Below are positions 7,752 to 12,928 of a stretch of DNA of 15,461 nt, piece after piece. This DNA is from Bacillota bacterium (GTDB taxonomy: Bacteria > Bacillota > Clostridia > Peptostreptococcales > Anaerovoracaceae): NCBI GenBank assembly GCA_017515765.1, contig JAFWFF010000066.1, positions 1 through 15,461 on the forward strand, read 5' to 3'. The position numbers and the translations under genes were made by a program. A model generated the notes under the pieces. It searched no databases. It was given only the letters and a program-made list of their open reading frames with translations, and had not been told where the DNA came from. Each line of letters opens with the position of its first letter. The stretch's first letter is position 1.

Positions 7752-8636
7752 TCACTCCTGATCCTTGTATCCGAAATTCGCGATCGCGACGTCCGAGTCG
7801 CGCCAGTTCTCTTTGATCTTCACCCAGAGCCTGAGGAAGACTTTGGTGCCCAGGAGGCCTTCAATCTCAGTGCGGGCGGCTTTGCCGATGCCCTTGAGCT
7901 TGCGGCCTTCCCTGCCTATTATTATACCCTTGTGGGACTTTTTCTCGCAGTAGATCACCGCTCCGATGGAAGTCAGTCCCTCCTCCTCGCGGTATTCCTC
8001 TATCTCCACGGCCACTCCGTGGGGGACCTCCTCAGCGAGATAGTTGAGGAGCTTTTCCCTTATGATCTCGCTCACCAGGAAACGCTCCGGGTAATCCGCG
8101 AACATGTCCTCCGGGAAATACATCGGTCCCTCTTCCATCACGCCCGCGAGCTCATCGATGAGCTCTTCCACGTTCTTCCCGGTCAGCGCGGAAACTCCGA
8201 GCACTTTATCAAAAACGCCGAGCGCTTCATAGCTGTCGAAGGTCTTTTTGAACTCGTCCGGGTCCATCTTGTCTATCTTGTTTATGACCAGGAACTTCGG
8301 CGTATCGAGGTCTTTGATCATGTTGAAGATATACGTGTCGCCGGTCCCCCTCTCGGGGCTTCCGTCCACCAGGAAGAGCAGCGCGTCCACCTGTTTGAAG
8401 GTGTTGATCGCGGCCTGGGTCATCGCCTGGCCGAGCTTGTTCTTCGCCTTGTGGATGCCCGGGGTGTCGATAAAGACTATCTGGAGCCCTTCCCGGGTGT
8501 ATATCCCCCTTATGGTGTTCCTTGTGGTCTGGGGTTTGTCGGTCGTTATCGCGACCTTCTCCCCCACTATGCAGTTCATCAAAGTCGACTTGCCCACGTT
8601 GGGGCGGCCGATGATACCGACAAACCCGGATCTCAT
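7752..8636 (-). CDS. era: GTPase Era
   Basis: A 294-residue Ras-like GTPase with a C-terminal KH domain. Era binds the 3' end of 16S rRNA and acts in 30S subunit assembly. The G motifs are clear: GRPNVGKST (10-18), PQTTR (35-39), DTPG (57-60), NKID (119-122) and SAL (149-151). The KH domain holds the GxxG-type loop GIIIGREGRKLKGIG (237-251) and the common ending VFLRLWVKIKENWRDS. Length is typical. The ATG overlaps the cdd stop as ATGA, and GGAGGAG lies 5 bases upstream inside cdd, so the two are translationally coupled. It is a core member of the phoH-recO cluster and cytoplasmic or membrane-associated. Confidence 0.97.
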   Translation of the reverse strand: MRSGFVGIIGRPNVGKSTLMNCIVGEKVAITTDKPQTTRNTIRGIYTREGLQIVFIDTPGIHKAKNKLGQAMTQAAINTFKQVDALLFLVDGSPERGTGDTYIFNMIKDLDTPKFLVINKIDKMDPDEFKKTFDSYEALGVFDKVLGVSALTGKNVEELIDELAGVMEEGPMYFPEDMFADYPERFLVSEIIREKLLNYLAEEVPHGVAVEIEEYREEEGLTSIGAVIYCEKKSHKGIIIGREGRKLKGIGKAARTEIEGLLGTKVFLRLWVKIKENWRDSDVAIANFGYKDQE

Positions 8637-9022
8637 ATATGCTCCTCCAGTCTGAAGCCTTCGGGCAGCAGCTCATAGAGCCTGTATTCCTTAAGGCTGT
8701 CTTCGTCTTTTCCCGAGATCACTCTGAGGTCGGGAGCGAATTCGTAGAGGAACTGCCTGCAGATGCCGCAGGGCCAGGCGTCTTCCCCCGGCGAAGCAAC
8801 GGCGATCGCTTCGAATTCCCTATACCCCTCCGAAACCGCTTTTACGCATGCGGTGCGCTCGGCGCAGATAGTGGCCCCGAGAGAGGAGTTTTCAACGTTT
8901 ACGCCGGTAAAAAGCCTGCCGTCTTTGGTGAGCAGCGCCGCGCCGACCCTGAAGCCCGAGAACGGCGCGTAGGAGTTTTTGGTCGCGTCCAGGGCGATCC
9001 TGTACAGTTCTTTGTTATCCAT
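8633..9022 (-). CDS. cdd: Cytidine deaminase
   Basis: A homotetrameric-type cytidine deaminase of 129 residues that converts cytidine and deoxycytidine to uridine and deoxyuridine in pyrimidine salvage. The motifs are FSGFRVGAAL (21-30), GVNVENSS (40-47), the catalytic C53-A-E55 and the zinc ligands C85 and C88 in PCGICRQFL. I chose the ATG at 9020-9022 (MDNKELYRIALDA...) because it gives the usual family length and start. The frame extends up to a TTG at 9062-9064, but that would overlap the ybeY stop and add 14 residues absent from the family. Purine-rich GGAAGGAAGG lies upstream. The stop overlaps the era start by 4 bases. Confidence 0.95.
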   Translation of the reverse strand: MDNKELYRIALDATKNSYAPFSGFRVGAALLTKDGRLFTGVNVENSSLGATICAERTACVKAVSEGYREFEAIAVASPGEDAWPCGICRQFLYEFAPDLRVISGKDEDSLKEYRLYELLPEGFRLEEHI

Positions 9023-9047
9023 TGCCTTCTGCCTTCCTTCCGCCTGT

Positions 9048-9512
9048 TCAGCGCGTGAGCTCAAGGGCCTGCATGATCTCTTCCTCAGCCGCCCTCATCT
9101 CGCTCTTCTCCTCGTCGGTCTCGTGATCGTATCCCAGGAGGTGCAGGACGCTGTGGGTGAAGAGATAGACCGCTTCGCGCGCCTCGGAATGCCCGAATTC
9201 CTCCGCCTGCTCGACTATCTTGTCGCGGCAGATCACCACGTCGCCGAGCGATATCGGTCCCTCATCCGGGAAGTCCTCGTCCGCCTCGAACTGAGGGAAC
9301 GAAAGGACGTCCGTGACGCGGTCGACTCCCCTGTAGTCACGGTTGAGCTCCCTTATCTCCTCTCCGGTCACAAAGGTCACGGAGATCTCGCAGCGCTCCG
9401 AATCGATCTGCTCTCTTTCGAGGATCAAAGCGGCGGCTCTCTCCATCAGTCCCGTTATATCGCCGCCGAAGCGTTCGGAAACGGCCGAGCTTTCGTCAAA
9501 TATCAGTTCCAT
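9048..9512 (-). CDS. ybeY: Endoribonuclease YbeY (16S rRNA maturation)
   Basis: A 154-residue metal-dependent endoribonuclease of the UPF0054 family, involved in 16S rRNA 3'-end processing and ribosome quality control. The zinc triad is in HSVLHLLGYDH (H120, H124, H130). The other family block is NRDYRGVDRVTDVLSFPQ (57-74), followed by ISLGDVVICRD. I chose the ATG at 9510-9512 because it has AGGAG 4 bases upstream. A TTG at 9528-9530 would add six residues without a better site. The gap from phoH is 24 bases, the standard phoH-ybeY pairing. The diacylglycerol kinase gene often found between ybeY and cdd is absent here, and only 25 bases separate the two. Confidence 0.95.
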   Translation of the reverse strand: MELIFDESSAVSERFGGDITGLMERAAALILEREQIDSERCEISVTFVTGEEIRELNRDYRGVDRVTDVLSFPQFEADEDFPDEGPISLGDVVICRDKIVEQAEEFGHSEAREAVYLFTHSVLHLLGYDHETDEEKSEMRAAEEEIMQALELTR

Positions 9513-9536
9513 GTCTCTCCTGTCCGCCAAAGCGCC

Positions 9537-10508
9537 TCAGTTTCTGCTCTTTCCGCTGTAATACTTCTCGTAAGCGTTTATGATCTTCTTCACCATCTCG
9601 TGACGGACCACGTCCATCTCCTTGAGATAGCAGAACTCTATACCGTCGACCTTCTTCAGTATCTTCTCCGCCTCTACCAGTCCGCTGGTCTTGCCCTGCG
9701 GAAGGTCTATCTGGGTAACGTCTCCGGTCACGACCACCTTGGATCCGAAGCCCATGCGCGTCAGGAACATCTTCATCTGCTCCCTGGTTGTGTTCTGGGC
9801 CTCGTCCAGGATTATGAAAGCGTTGTCCAGCGTTCTTCCGCGCATATAGGCGAGCGGGACCACCTCGATGGTCTCCTTCTCCTTCAGCCTCAGGGTGTTG
9901 TCCCTGCCGAGCACGTCGTAGAGCGCGTCGTAGAGCGGCCTGAGATACGGATCGACCTTGTCCTGGAGGTCTCCCGGAAGGAATCCGAGGTTCTCTCCCG
10001 CCTCGACCGCCGGCCTTGCCAGGATGATCTTCTGGACCTCTTTGTTCTTAAGAGCCGATACCGCTGTGGCCACCGCGAGATAGGTCTTTCCCGTGCCCGC
10101 CGGCCCGATGGAGAATACCACGTCACGCTTCCTGATCGCGTTGACGTAGGTCTTCTGGCCGATCGTCTTGGCCTTCACCGGCCTTCCTTTGGTGGTGAAG
10201 CAGATTATGTCCTTGCTGACGTTGCTCTCACGGTAGGACTGGCCCTCTTCCGCGAGCGAGATGATATAGCTCACCTTCTGGGAATCCAGCGGCTCGCCGC
10301 TTCTCAGGACCTCCATGAGCTCCGTGAGCACTCTGCCCGCGAGATCCATCTTCTCGCCCCTCAGGAGCAGATCGTTGTCTCTCTGAAATATCTCAACGCC
10401 CGTCTTTTCCCCAATAAGATTGAGATTCGCGTCGAGATTCCCGAACAGTTCGCGCCTGTCTATGTCGTCAAAAATCGTAATGCGTTTGAAACCGTCCCGG
10501 TCTGTCAT
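9537..10508 (-). CDS. phoH: PhoH-like ATPase
   Basis: A 323-residue PhoH/YbeZ-type P-loop ATPase that resembles the core of superfamily I helicases. It is often paired with YbeY and thought to act in RNA metabolism. Walker A is GPAGTGKT (135-142) and Walker B is FIILDEAQNTT (231-241), with the sensor stretch VVVTGDVTQIDLP (258-270). The motif ILARPAVEAGENLGFLPGDLQDKVDPYLRPLYDAL is diagnostic. The N-terminal 100 residues look like a small RNA-binding (KH-like) region, as is usual. The site AAAGGGG lies 11 bases before the ATG. A very GC-rich hairpin (10530-10548) stands just before it. I see no clear promoter, so transcription may come through the upstream terminator or from a weak site. Confidence 0.96.
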   Translation of the reverse strand: MTDRDGFKRITIFDDIDRRELFGNLDANLNLIGEKTGVEIFQRDNDLLLRGEKMDLAGRVLTELMEVLRSGEPLDSQKVSYIISLAEEGQSYRESNVSKDIICFTTKGRPVKAKTIGQKTYVNAIRKRDVVFSIGPAGTGKTYLAVATAVSALKNKEVQKIILARPAVEAGENLGFLPGDLQDKVDPYLRPLYDALYDVLGRDNTLRLKEKETIEVVPLAYMRGRTLDNAFIILDEAQNTTREQMKMFLTRMGFGSKVVVTGDVTQIDLPQGKTSGLVEAEKILKKVDGIEFCYLKEMDVVRHEMVKKIINAYEKYYSGKSRN

Positions 10509-10529
10509 GTGTCAAAAAACCCCTTTCGC

Positions 10530-10548
10530 GCGGCGCCGCGCGCGCCGC
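10530..10548 (-). other. All-GC hairpin in the phoH leader
   Basis: Bases 10530-10536 pair with 10542-10548 (7 G-C pairs, 5-base loop). An overlapping 16-base perfect palindrome lies at 10527-10542. On the minus strand the structure ends only a few bases before the AAAGGGG ribosome binding site of phoH. It could be a translational control element or a transcription pause site. Another view is a terminator, but the T-run (TTTTTT) lies 10 or more bases past the stem, too far for a normal one. Confidence 0.4.
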
Positions 10549-10566
10549 GTTCTTTTACTTGATGAA

Positions 10567-10591
10567 AAGAGACAGGCAAAGCCTGTCTCTT
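10567..10591 (-). terminator. Terminator after rpsU-yqeY
   Basis: A perfect 11-pair stem (10567-10577 with 10581-10591) closes on a 3-base AAA loop. It lies 10 bases past the yqeY stop. On the minus strand it ends ...CTCTTTTCATC, giving a short T-run. This fits an intrinsic terminator of moderate strength that separates the small rpsU-yqeY unit from the phoH cluster. Confidence 0.7.
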
Positions 10592-10601
10592 AATCGTTTG
10601 T

Positions 10602-11048
10602 TCAGCTGAGAAATGCAGTCACGGCTTCCCTGACGGCATTGCCATCGGCTCTGCCCTTGAGTTTTCCCATAACGGGTCCCATGAGCTTGCCCATATTTTC
10701 TTTGCCGCCCGAAATGCCGAGAGCCTCGGCGGTCTCTCTGACCACCTTCGCTATATCTTCGGCGCTTAACTGCTTGGGCAGATACTTCTGCAGGATCGCG
10801 ATCTCGGCTTTATAGCCGTCAGCAAGATCGGTCCTTCCCGCCTTTACGAAGTCAGCCAGTGCGTCGGTGCGCATCTTGACCTGCTTCTGCAGGATCGCGA
10901 GCACTCCTTCATCAGTCAGCTCTTCTCTCTTATCCACCTCATACTGCTTGATCGCAGCGCGTGCGAGGCTGATCGTGTTCTTGGCAGTTTCGTCGTGGGC
11001 CTTCAGGGCCTCCTTGAAATCAGCCATAAGCTGCTCTTTGAGAGTCAT
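10602..11048 (-). CDS. yqeY: GatB/YqeY domain protein
   Basis: A 148-residue protein of the YqeY family, a stand-alone relative of the C-terminal tRNA-binding tail of GatB. Its exact role is not known. It is typically encoded beside rpsU, as here. Family features include the start MTLKEQLMADFKEALKAHDETAKNTISLARAAIK, the middle block YKAEIAILQKYLPKQLSAEDI, and the helical end MGKLMGPVMGKLKGRADGNAVREAV. Length is exactly typical. Its ATG overlaps the rpsU TAA by one base (TAATG), so translation is coupled to S21 synthesis. Confidence 0.95.
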   Translation of the reverse strand: MTLKEQLMADFKEALKAHDETAKNTISLARAAIKQYEVDKREELTDEGVLAILQKQVKMRTDALADFVKAGRTDLADGYKAEIAILQKYLPKQLSAEDIAKVVRETAEALGISGGKENMGKLMGPVMGKLKGRADGNAVREAVTAFLS

Positions 11049-11227
11049 TAGTATCTTCTCGCTTTCTTTCTGGCCGCCTCAGATTTTTTCTTTCTCTTTA
11101 CGCTTGGTTTCTCGTAGTGCTCTCTCTTTCTGACCTCAGCCATGACGCCGTCTCTGGCGCATGATCTCTTGAATCTCTTAAGAGCGCTCTCCAAGCTCTC
11201 GTTCTCGCGGACGATTACCTGTGCCAT
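11048..11227 (-). CDS. rpsU: 30S ribosomal protein S21
   Basis: A 59-residue basic protein, MAQVIVRENESLESALKRFKR..., with the S21 core SCARDGVMAEVRKREHYEKPSVKRKKKSEAARKKARRY. S21 binds the 30S platform near the anti-Shine-Dalgarno region of 16S rRNA. The length is normal for Bacillota (57-60). A strong GGGAGGTG site lies 8 bases before the ATG. The TAA stop overlaps the yqeY ATG. A promoter is visible at 11290-11318, giving a leader of roughly 55 bases that carries an inverted repeat. Confidence 0.96.
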   Translation of the reverse strand: MAQVIVRENESLESALKRFKRSCARDGVMAEVRKREHYEKPSVKRKKKSEAARKKARRY

Positions 11228-11266
11228 TCCTGTTTCACCTCCCGTATAGATATTTTAAAGCAGTGA

Positions 11267-11280
11267 ACAGCACTTGCTGT
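11267..11280 (-). promoter_or_regulatory. Inverted repeat in the rpsU leader
   Basis: ACAGCA at 11267-11272 pairs with TGCTGT at 11275-11280 around CT. A competing hairpin can form between AGCAGTG (11259-11265) and CACTTGCT with one bulge. Both lie between the predicted transcription start (near 11283) and the ribosome binding site. They could form an RNA hairpin for feedback by S21 or, as DNA, an operator. The evidence is structure only. Confidence 0.35.
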
Positions 11281-11289
11281 AACGAAAGG

Positions 11290-11318
11290 ATTATACTCTC
11301 TTTCTCACGTCACCGCAA
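11290..11318 (-). promoter_or_regulatory. Promoter of rpsU-yqeY
   Basis: On the minus strand TTGCGG (11313-11318) and a perfect TATAAT (11290-11295) are separated by 17 bases. The -35 box matches the consensus in its first three bases only. Transcription should begin near 11283. It lies in the 129-base gap between the PAP2 gene stop and rpsU. Confidence 0.8.
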
Positions 11319-11356
11319 GAGAAATTTTCAGCGGTTTTTTCGCTGCCGCGCGCGCT

Positions 11357-12286
11357 CTATTTCACGCTCTTCTTCCGGTTCACGCGGTCGAAGATCAAAG
11401 GATACACCCCTACCACCACGAACAGTATGACCGTGTAGCGGGCCGATCTTACGAGGAACGCAGGCAGAGTCGACGAAGCCAGGAACGCCGCGTCAAAAGG
11501 CATCTTAAGAACGTAGTTCAGGCCGAAGTACAGGAGCAGTCCTCCGAGCATCCTCAGTATGATCTTCAGAACGTTTCTGGTGCCCTTGAAATTCACGAAC
11601 TTTTCCTCGAATTGCGACCCCAGGAAGAAGCCTGCCATTGTACCGAGGGAGGTGAAGTAGTCGTCCGTCCTGCACCAGATGACGCCGGTCAGGGCTATAA
11701 GGAAGAGCGCCAGGCGCAGCTTCCACTGATCTTTCACGCCGCACTGGAGCTTTGATAAGGCAAAGACCACTATCGCGCCGCAGATCCACCCTGCCAGCAC
11801 GTCCGTCGGATAGTGTACTCCCAGGAGCACCCGGGACACGCCCACGAGGAAGGGGGCCGCTATGGCTATTATCCAGAGGATCATTGACCGGCGCTCGTAG
11901 GCGGCTATCGACCCGTAGACGCACGCCGAGTTCATGGAATGCCCGCTAGGGAACGACCAGCCCTGTGCGGCTATATCGTATACGTCCGCGTCCGCGTCCA
12001 CAGGCTTCAGGCACTCCACCCCGTCGAGATCAAAATACGGCCGGCGCCTCAGTACGACGTTTTTGATCATCGGGTTCAGCGTCATCGCGAACACTATGTT
12101 GGTACCCACGAACTTGCCGAGTTCCTTGTTCCAGCACCAGTAAAGGAAGCCCATGATCGCGATGAGGAGCATCTCCTCTCCCAGCATCGTGAGCACGGAG
12201 GCGACCGTTACAGCCGCGCTTCCCATTACGCTCTGCAGCCAGCGCATCAGAGCTTCTTCGAATCCAAAATAGAAAGTATTTCCCAT
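11357..12286 (-). CDS. PAP2-family membrane phosphatase
   Basis: A 309-residue polytopic membrane protein with all three PAP2 (type 2 phosphatidic acid phosphatase) signatures: K75x6RP (KNVVLRRRP), PSGH at 113-116, and SRx5Hx3D at 151-162 (SRVLLGVHYPTD). About four further hydrophobic segments follow in the C-terminal half, beyond the catalytic core. Members dephosphorylate lipid pyrophosphates or phosphates such as undecaprenyl-PP or phosphatidylglycerol-phosphate. The substrate cannot be told from sequence. I chose the ATG at 12284-12286, which has GAGGA 7 bases upstream; a TTG 12 bases earlier overlaps the preceding ORF. It starts 8 bases after the XRE gene remnant, so both are transcribed from the XRE promoter. 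The stop is TAG. Confidence 0.92.
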   Translation of the reverse strand: MGNTFYFGFEEALMRWLQSVMGSAAVTVASVLTMLGEEMLLIAIMGFLYWCWNKELGKFVGTNIVFAMTLNPMIKNVVLRRRPYFDLDGVECLKPVDADADVYDIAAQGWSFPSGHSMNSACVYGSIAAYERRSMILWIIAIAAPFLVGVSRVLLGVHYPTDVLAGWICGAIVVFALSKLQCGVKDQWKLRLALFLIALTGVIWCRTDDYFTSLGTMAGFFLGSQFEEKFVNFKGTRNVLKIILRMLGGLLLYFGLNYVLKMPFDAAFLASSTLPAFLVRSARYTVILFVVVGVYPLIFDRVNRKKSVK

Positions 12287-12294
12287 AACTATCC

Positions 12295-12477
12295 TCAACT
12301 GTTCTCCGACTTTTTCTTTCTTAACGCTCTGAGGTCGTTGAATTCTTCAAACAATCTTTGACCGTTTTTTCTGCACAGATCGTCGAGCGTTTCCAGAAGA
12401 TAAAAGCACTCTTCCAGCTTCTTCTCTTCAACAAGCCTTCTTATCTCGCCGCTCCCGAGCACCTCCGCTATGAACAA
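12295..12477 (-). pseudogene. C-terminal part of the XRE-type gene, after an in-frame TGA
   Basis: Directly after the TGA at 12478-12480 the same frame stays open for 60 codons: FIAEVLGSGEIRRLVEEKKLEECFYLLETLDDLCRKNG... This matches, from memory, the tail that follows the HTH in a clostridial regulator family (pattern ...GDIDFIIxxLESDEIRKLYEKKWYPECFYLLAMLDYLSR...). The stop takes the place of one residue in that alignment. The first codon is TTG with no proper ribosome binding site of its own. I therefore read it as the severed C-terminus of one gene spanning 12295-12741. It ends 8 bases before the PAP2 start. Confidence 0.65.
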
Positions 12478-12741
12478 TCAATCTCCGCCTTCCTCGATGC
12501 GGCATTTTACAGATCCACAATAATGTTCGAACTCAGAGCTGTCGAGATGCACGGATTCCATAAGACTGTCCATAGAGACCCCTAAAGCCCGCGAAAGCTT
12601 GAAGACTGTATCCGCGGTACACCTTCTCAGGTCCCTTTTCCCTTCCGCGATCTCGCGCAATGTGGAATATGGGATCCCGCTTCTCTCCGACAGCCGGTAT
12701 AGAGACATCCCATTTTTCCTTAGCATTTCATTGATCGCCAT
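12478..12741 (-). CDS. XRE-type HTH regulator, N-terminal part of an interrupted gene
   Basis: An 87-residue ORF, MAINEMLRKNGMSLYRLSERSGIPYSTLREIAEGKRDLRRCTADTVFKLSRALGVSMDSLME. It is a clear Cro/CI-type helix-turn-helix (about residues 3-60) followed by the short linker SEFEHYCGSVKCRIEEGGD and a TGA. The frame continues past the TGA with 60 codons of matching family sequence, so the intact protein would have about 148 residues. I chose the ATG at 12739-12741; AAAGGAG lies 11 bases before it. A GTG at 12760-12762 would put the start inside the likely ribosome binding site. The HTH alone may still bind DNA. It has a perfect-consensus promoter with a 20-base palindrome in it, which points to autorepression. 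Confidence 0.8.
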   Translation of the reverse strand: MAINEMLRKNGMSLYRLSERSGIPYSTLREIAEGKRDLRRCTADTVFKLSRALGVSMDSLMESVHLDSSEFEHYCGSVKCRIEEGGD

Positions 12742-12766
12742 GGGTATATGTACTCCTTTCACGACG

Positions 12767-12795
12767 ATTATAACGGTGCACCGTTATAGTGTCAA
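12767..12795 (-). promoter_or_regulatory. Perfect-consensus promoter of the XRE-PAP2 unit
   Basis: On the minus strand TTGACA (12790-12795) and TATAAT (12767-12772) are both exact and 17 bases apart. Transcription should start near 12760, immediately before AAAGGAG. This would be very strong if not repressed, and the spacer is occupied by a palindromic operator candidate. Confidence 0.9.
12769..12788. promoter_or_regulatory. 20-bp perfect palindrome, probable operator of the XRE regulator
   Basis: TATAACGGTGCACCGTTATA reads identically on both strands. It fills the spacer between the -35 and -10 boxes and overlaps the -10. A dimeric XRE repressor bound here would block RNA polymerase. Because the promoter drives the XRE gene itself, negative autoregulation is the simplest reading (inference). 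Confidence 0.8.
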
Positions 12796-12825
12796 ACGAC
12801 GGTCCCCATTAAAAAGGCAAAATAA

Positions 12826-12838
12826 TTTGGTACCGAAA
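12826..12838. promoter_or_regulatory. Operator candidate 1 for the MarR-type regulator
   Basis: TTTGGTACCGAAA is a near-perfect palindrome centred on GGTACC, just upstream of the marR -35 box. It recurs as an inverted copy at 12875-12885, centre to centre 49 bases. A MarR dimer would be expected to bind such a site. Confidence 0.65.
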
Positions 12839-12842
12839 TATG

Positions 12843-12871
12843 TTGACAGCCGGCGCGGGATGTGTTAGCAT
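12843..12871 (+). promoter_or_regulatory. Promoter of the MarR-type gene
   Basis: TTGACA (12843-12848) is exact and TAGCAT (12866-12871) matches the -10 consensus in four of six bases, with a 17-base spacer. Transcription should begin near 12878, inside the second operator candidate. It is divergent from the XRE promoter, with the two -35 boxes about 47 bases apart. Confidence 0.8.
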
Positions 12872-12874
12872 TAC

Positions 12875-12885
12875 TTCGGTACCAA
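12875..12885. promoter_or_regulatory. Operator candidate 2 for the MarR-type regulator
   Basis: TTCGGTACCAA is the exact reverse complement of 12827-12837. It lies 3 bases after the -10 box and covers the expected transcription start, a classic place for repression. With copy 1 it brackets the promoter. Confidence 0.65.
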
Positions 12886-12928
12886 AACAATTTCGCAGTA
12901 ATACACCTTTAGAAAGGAGATACATAAC

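Noticed and set aside
6993..8678. A 561-codon plus-strand frame opposite recO and era
   Set aside because: It spans two confident genes and their junctions in antisense, with no family signature. It is a codon-bias shadow.
8979..10562. A 527-codon plus-strand frame opposite ybeY and phoH
   Set aside because: Antisense to two motif-complete genes and without a plausible start site or domain.
11319..11356. Terminator after the PAP2 gene (CAGCG ... CGCTG)
   Set aside because: Only 5 pairs with a 7-base loop, followed by AAAATTTC on the minus strand and not a T-run. Too weak to call.
12478..12480. TGA read as selenocysteine
   Set aside because: No convincing SECIS-type hairpin directly downstream, the protein family is a DNA-binding regulator with no redox site here, and the family has an ordinary hydrophobic residue at this place.
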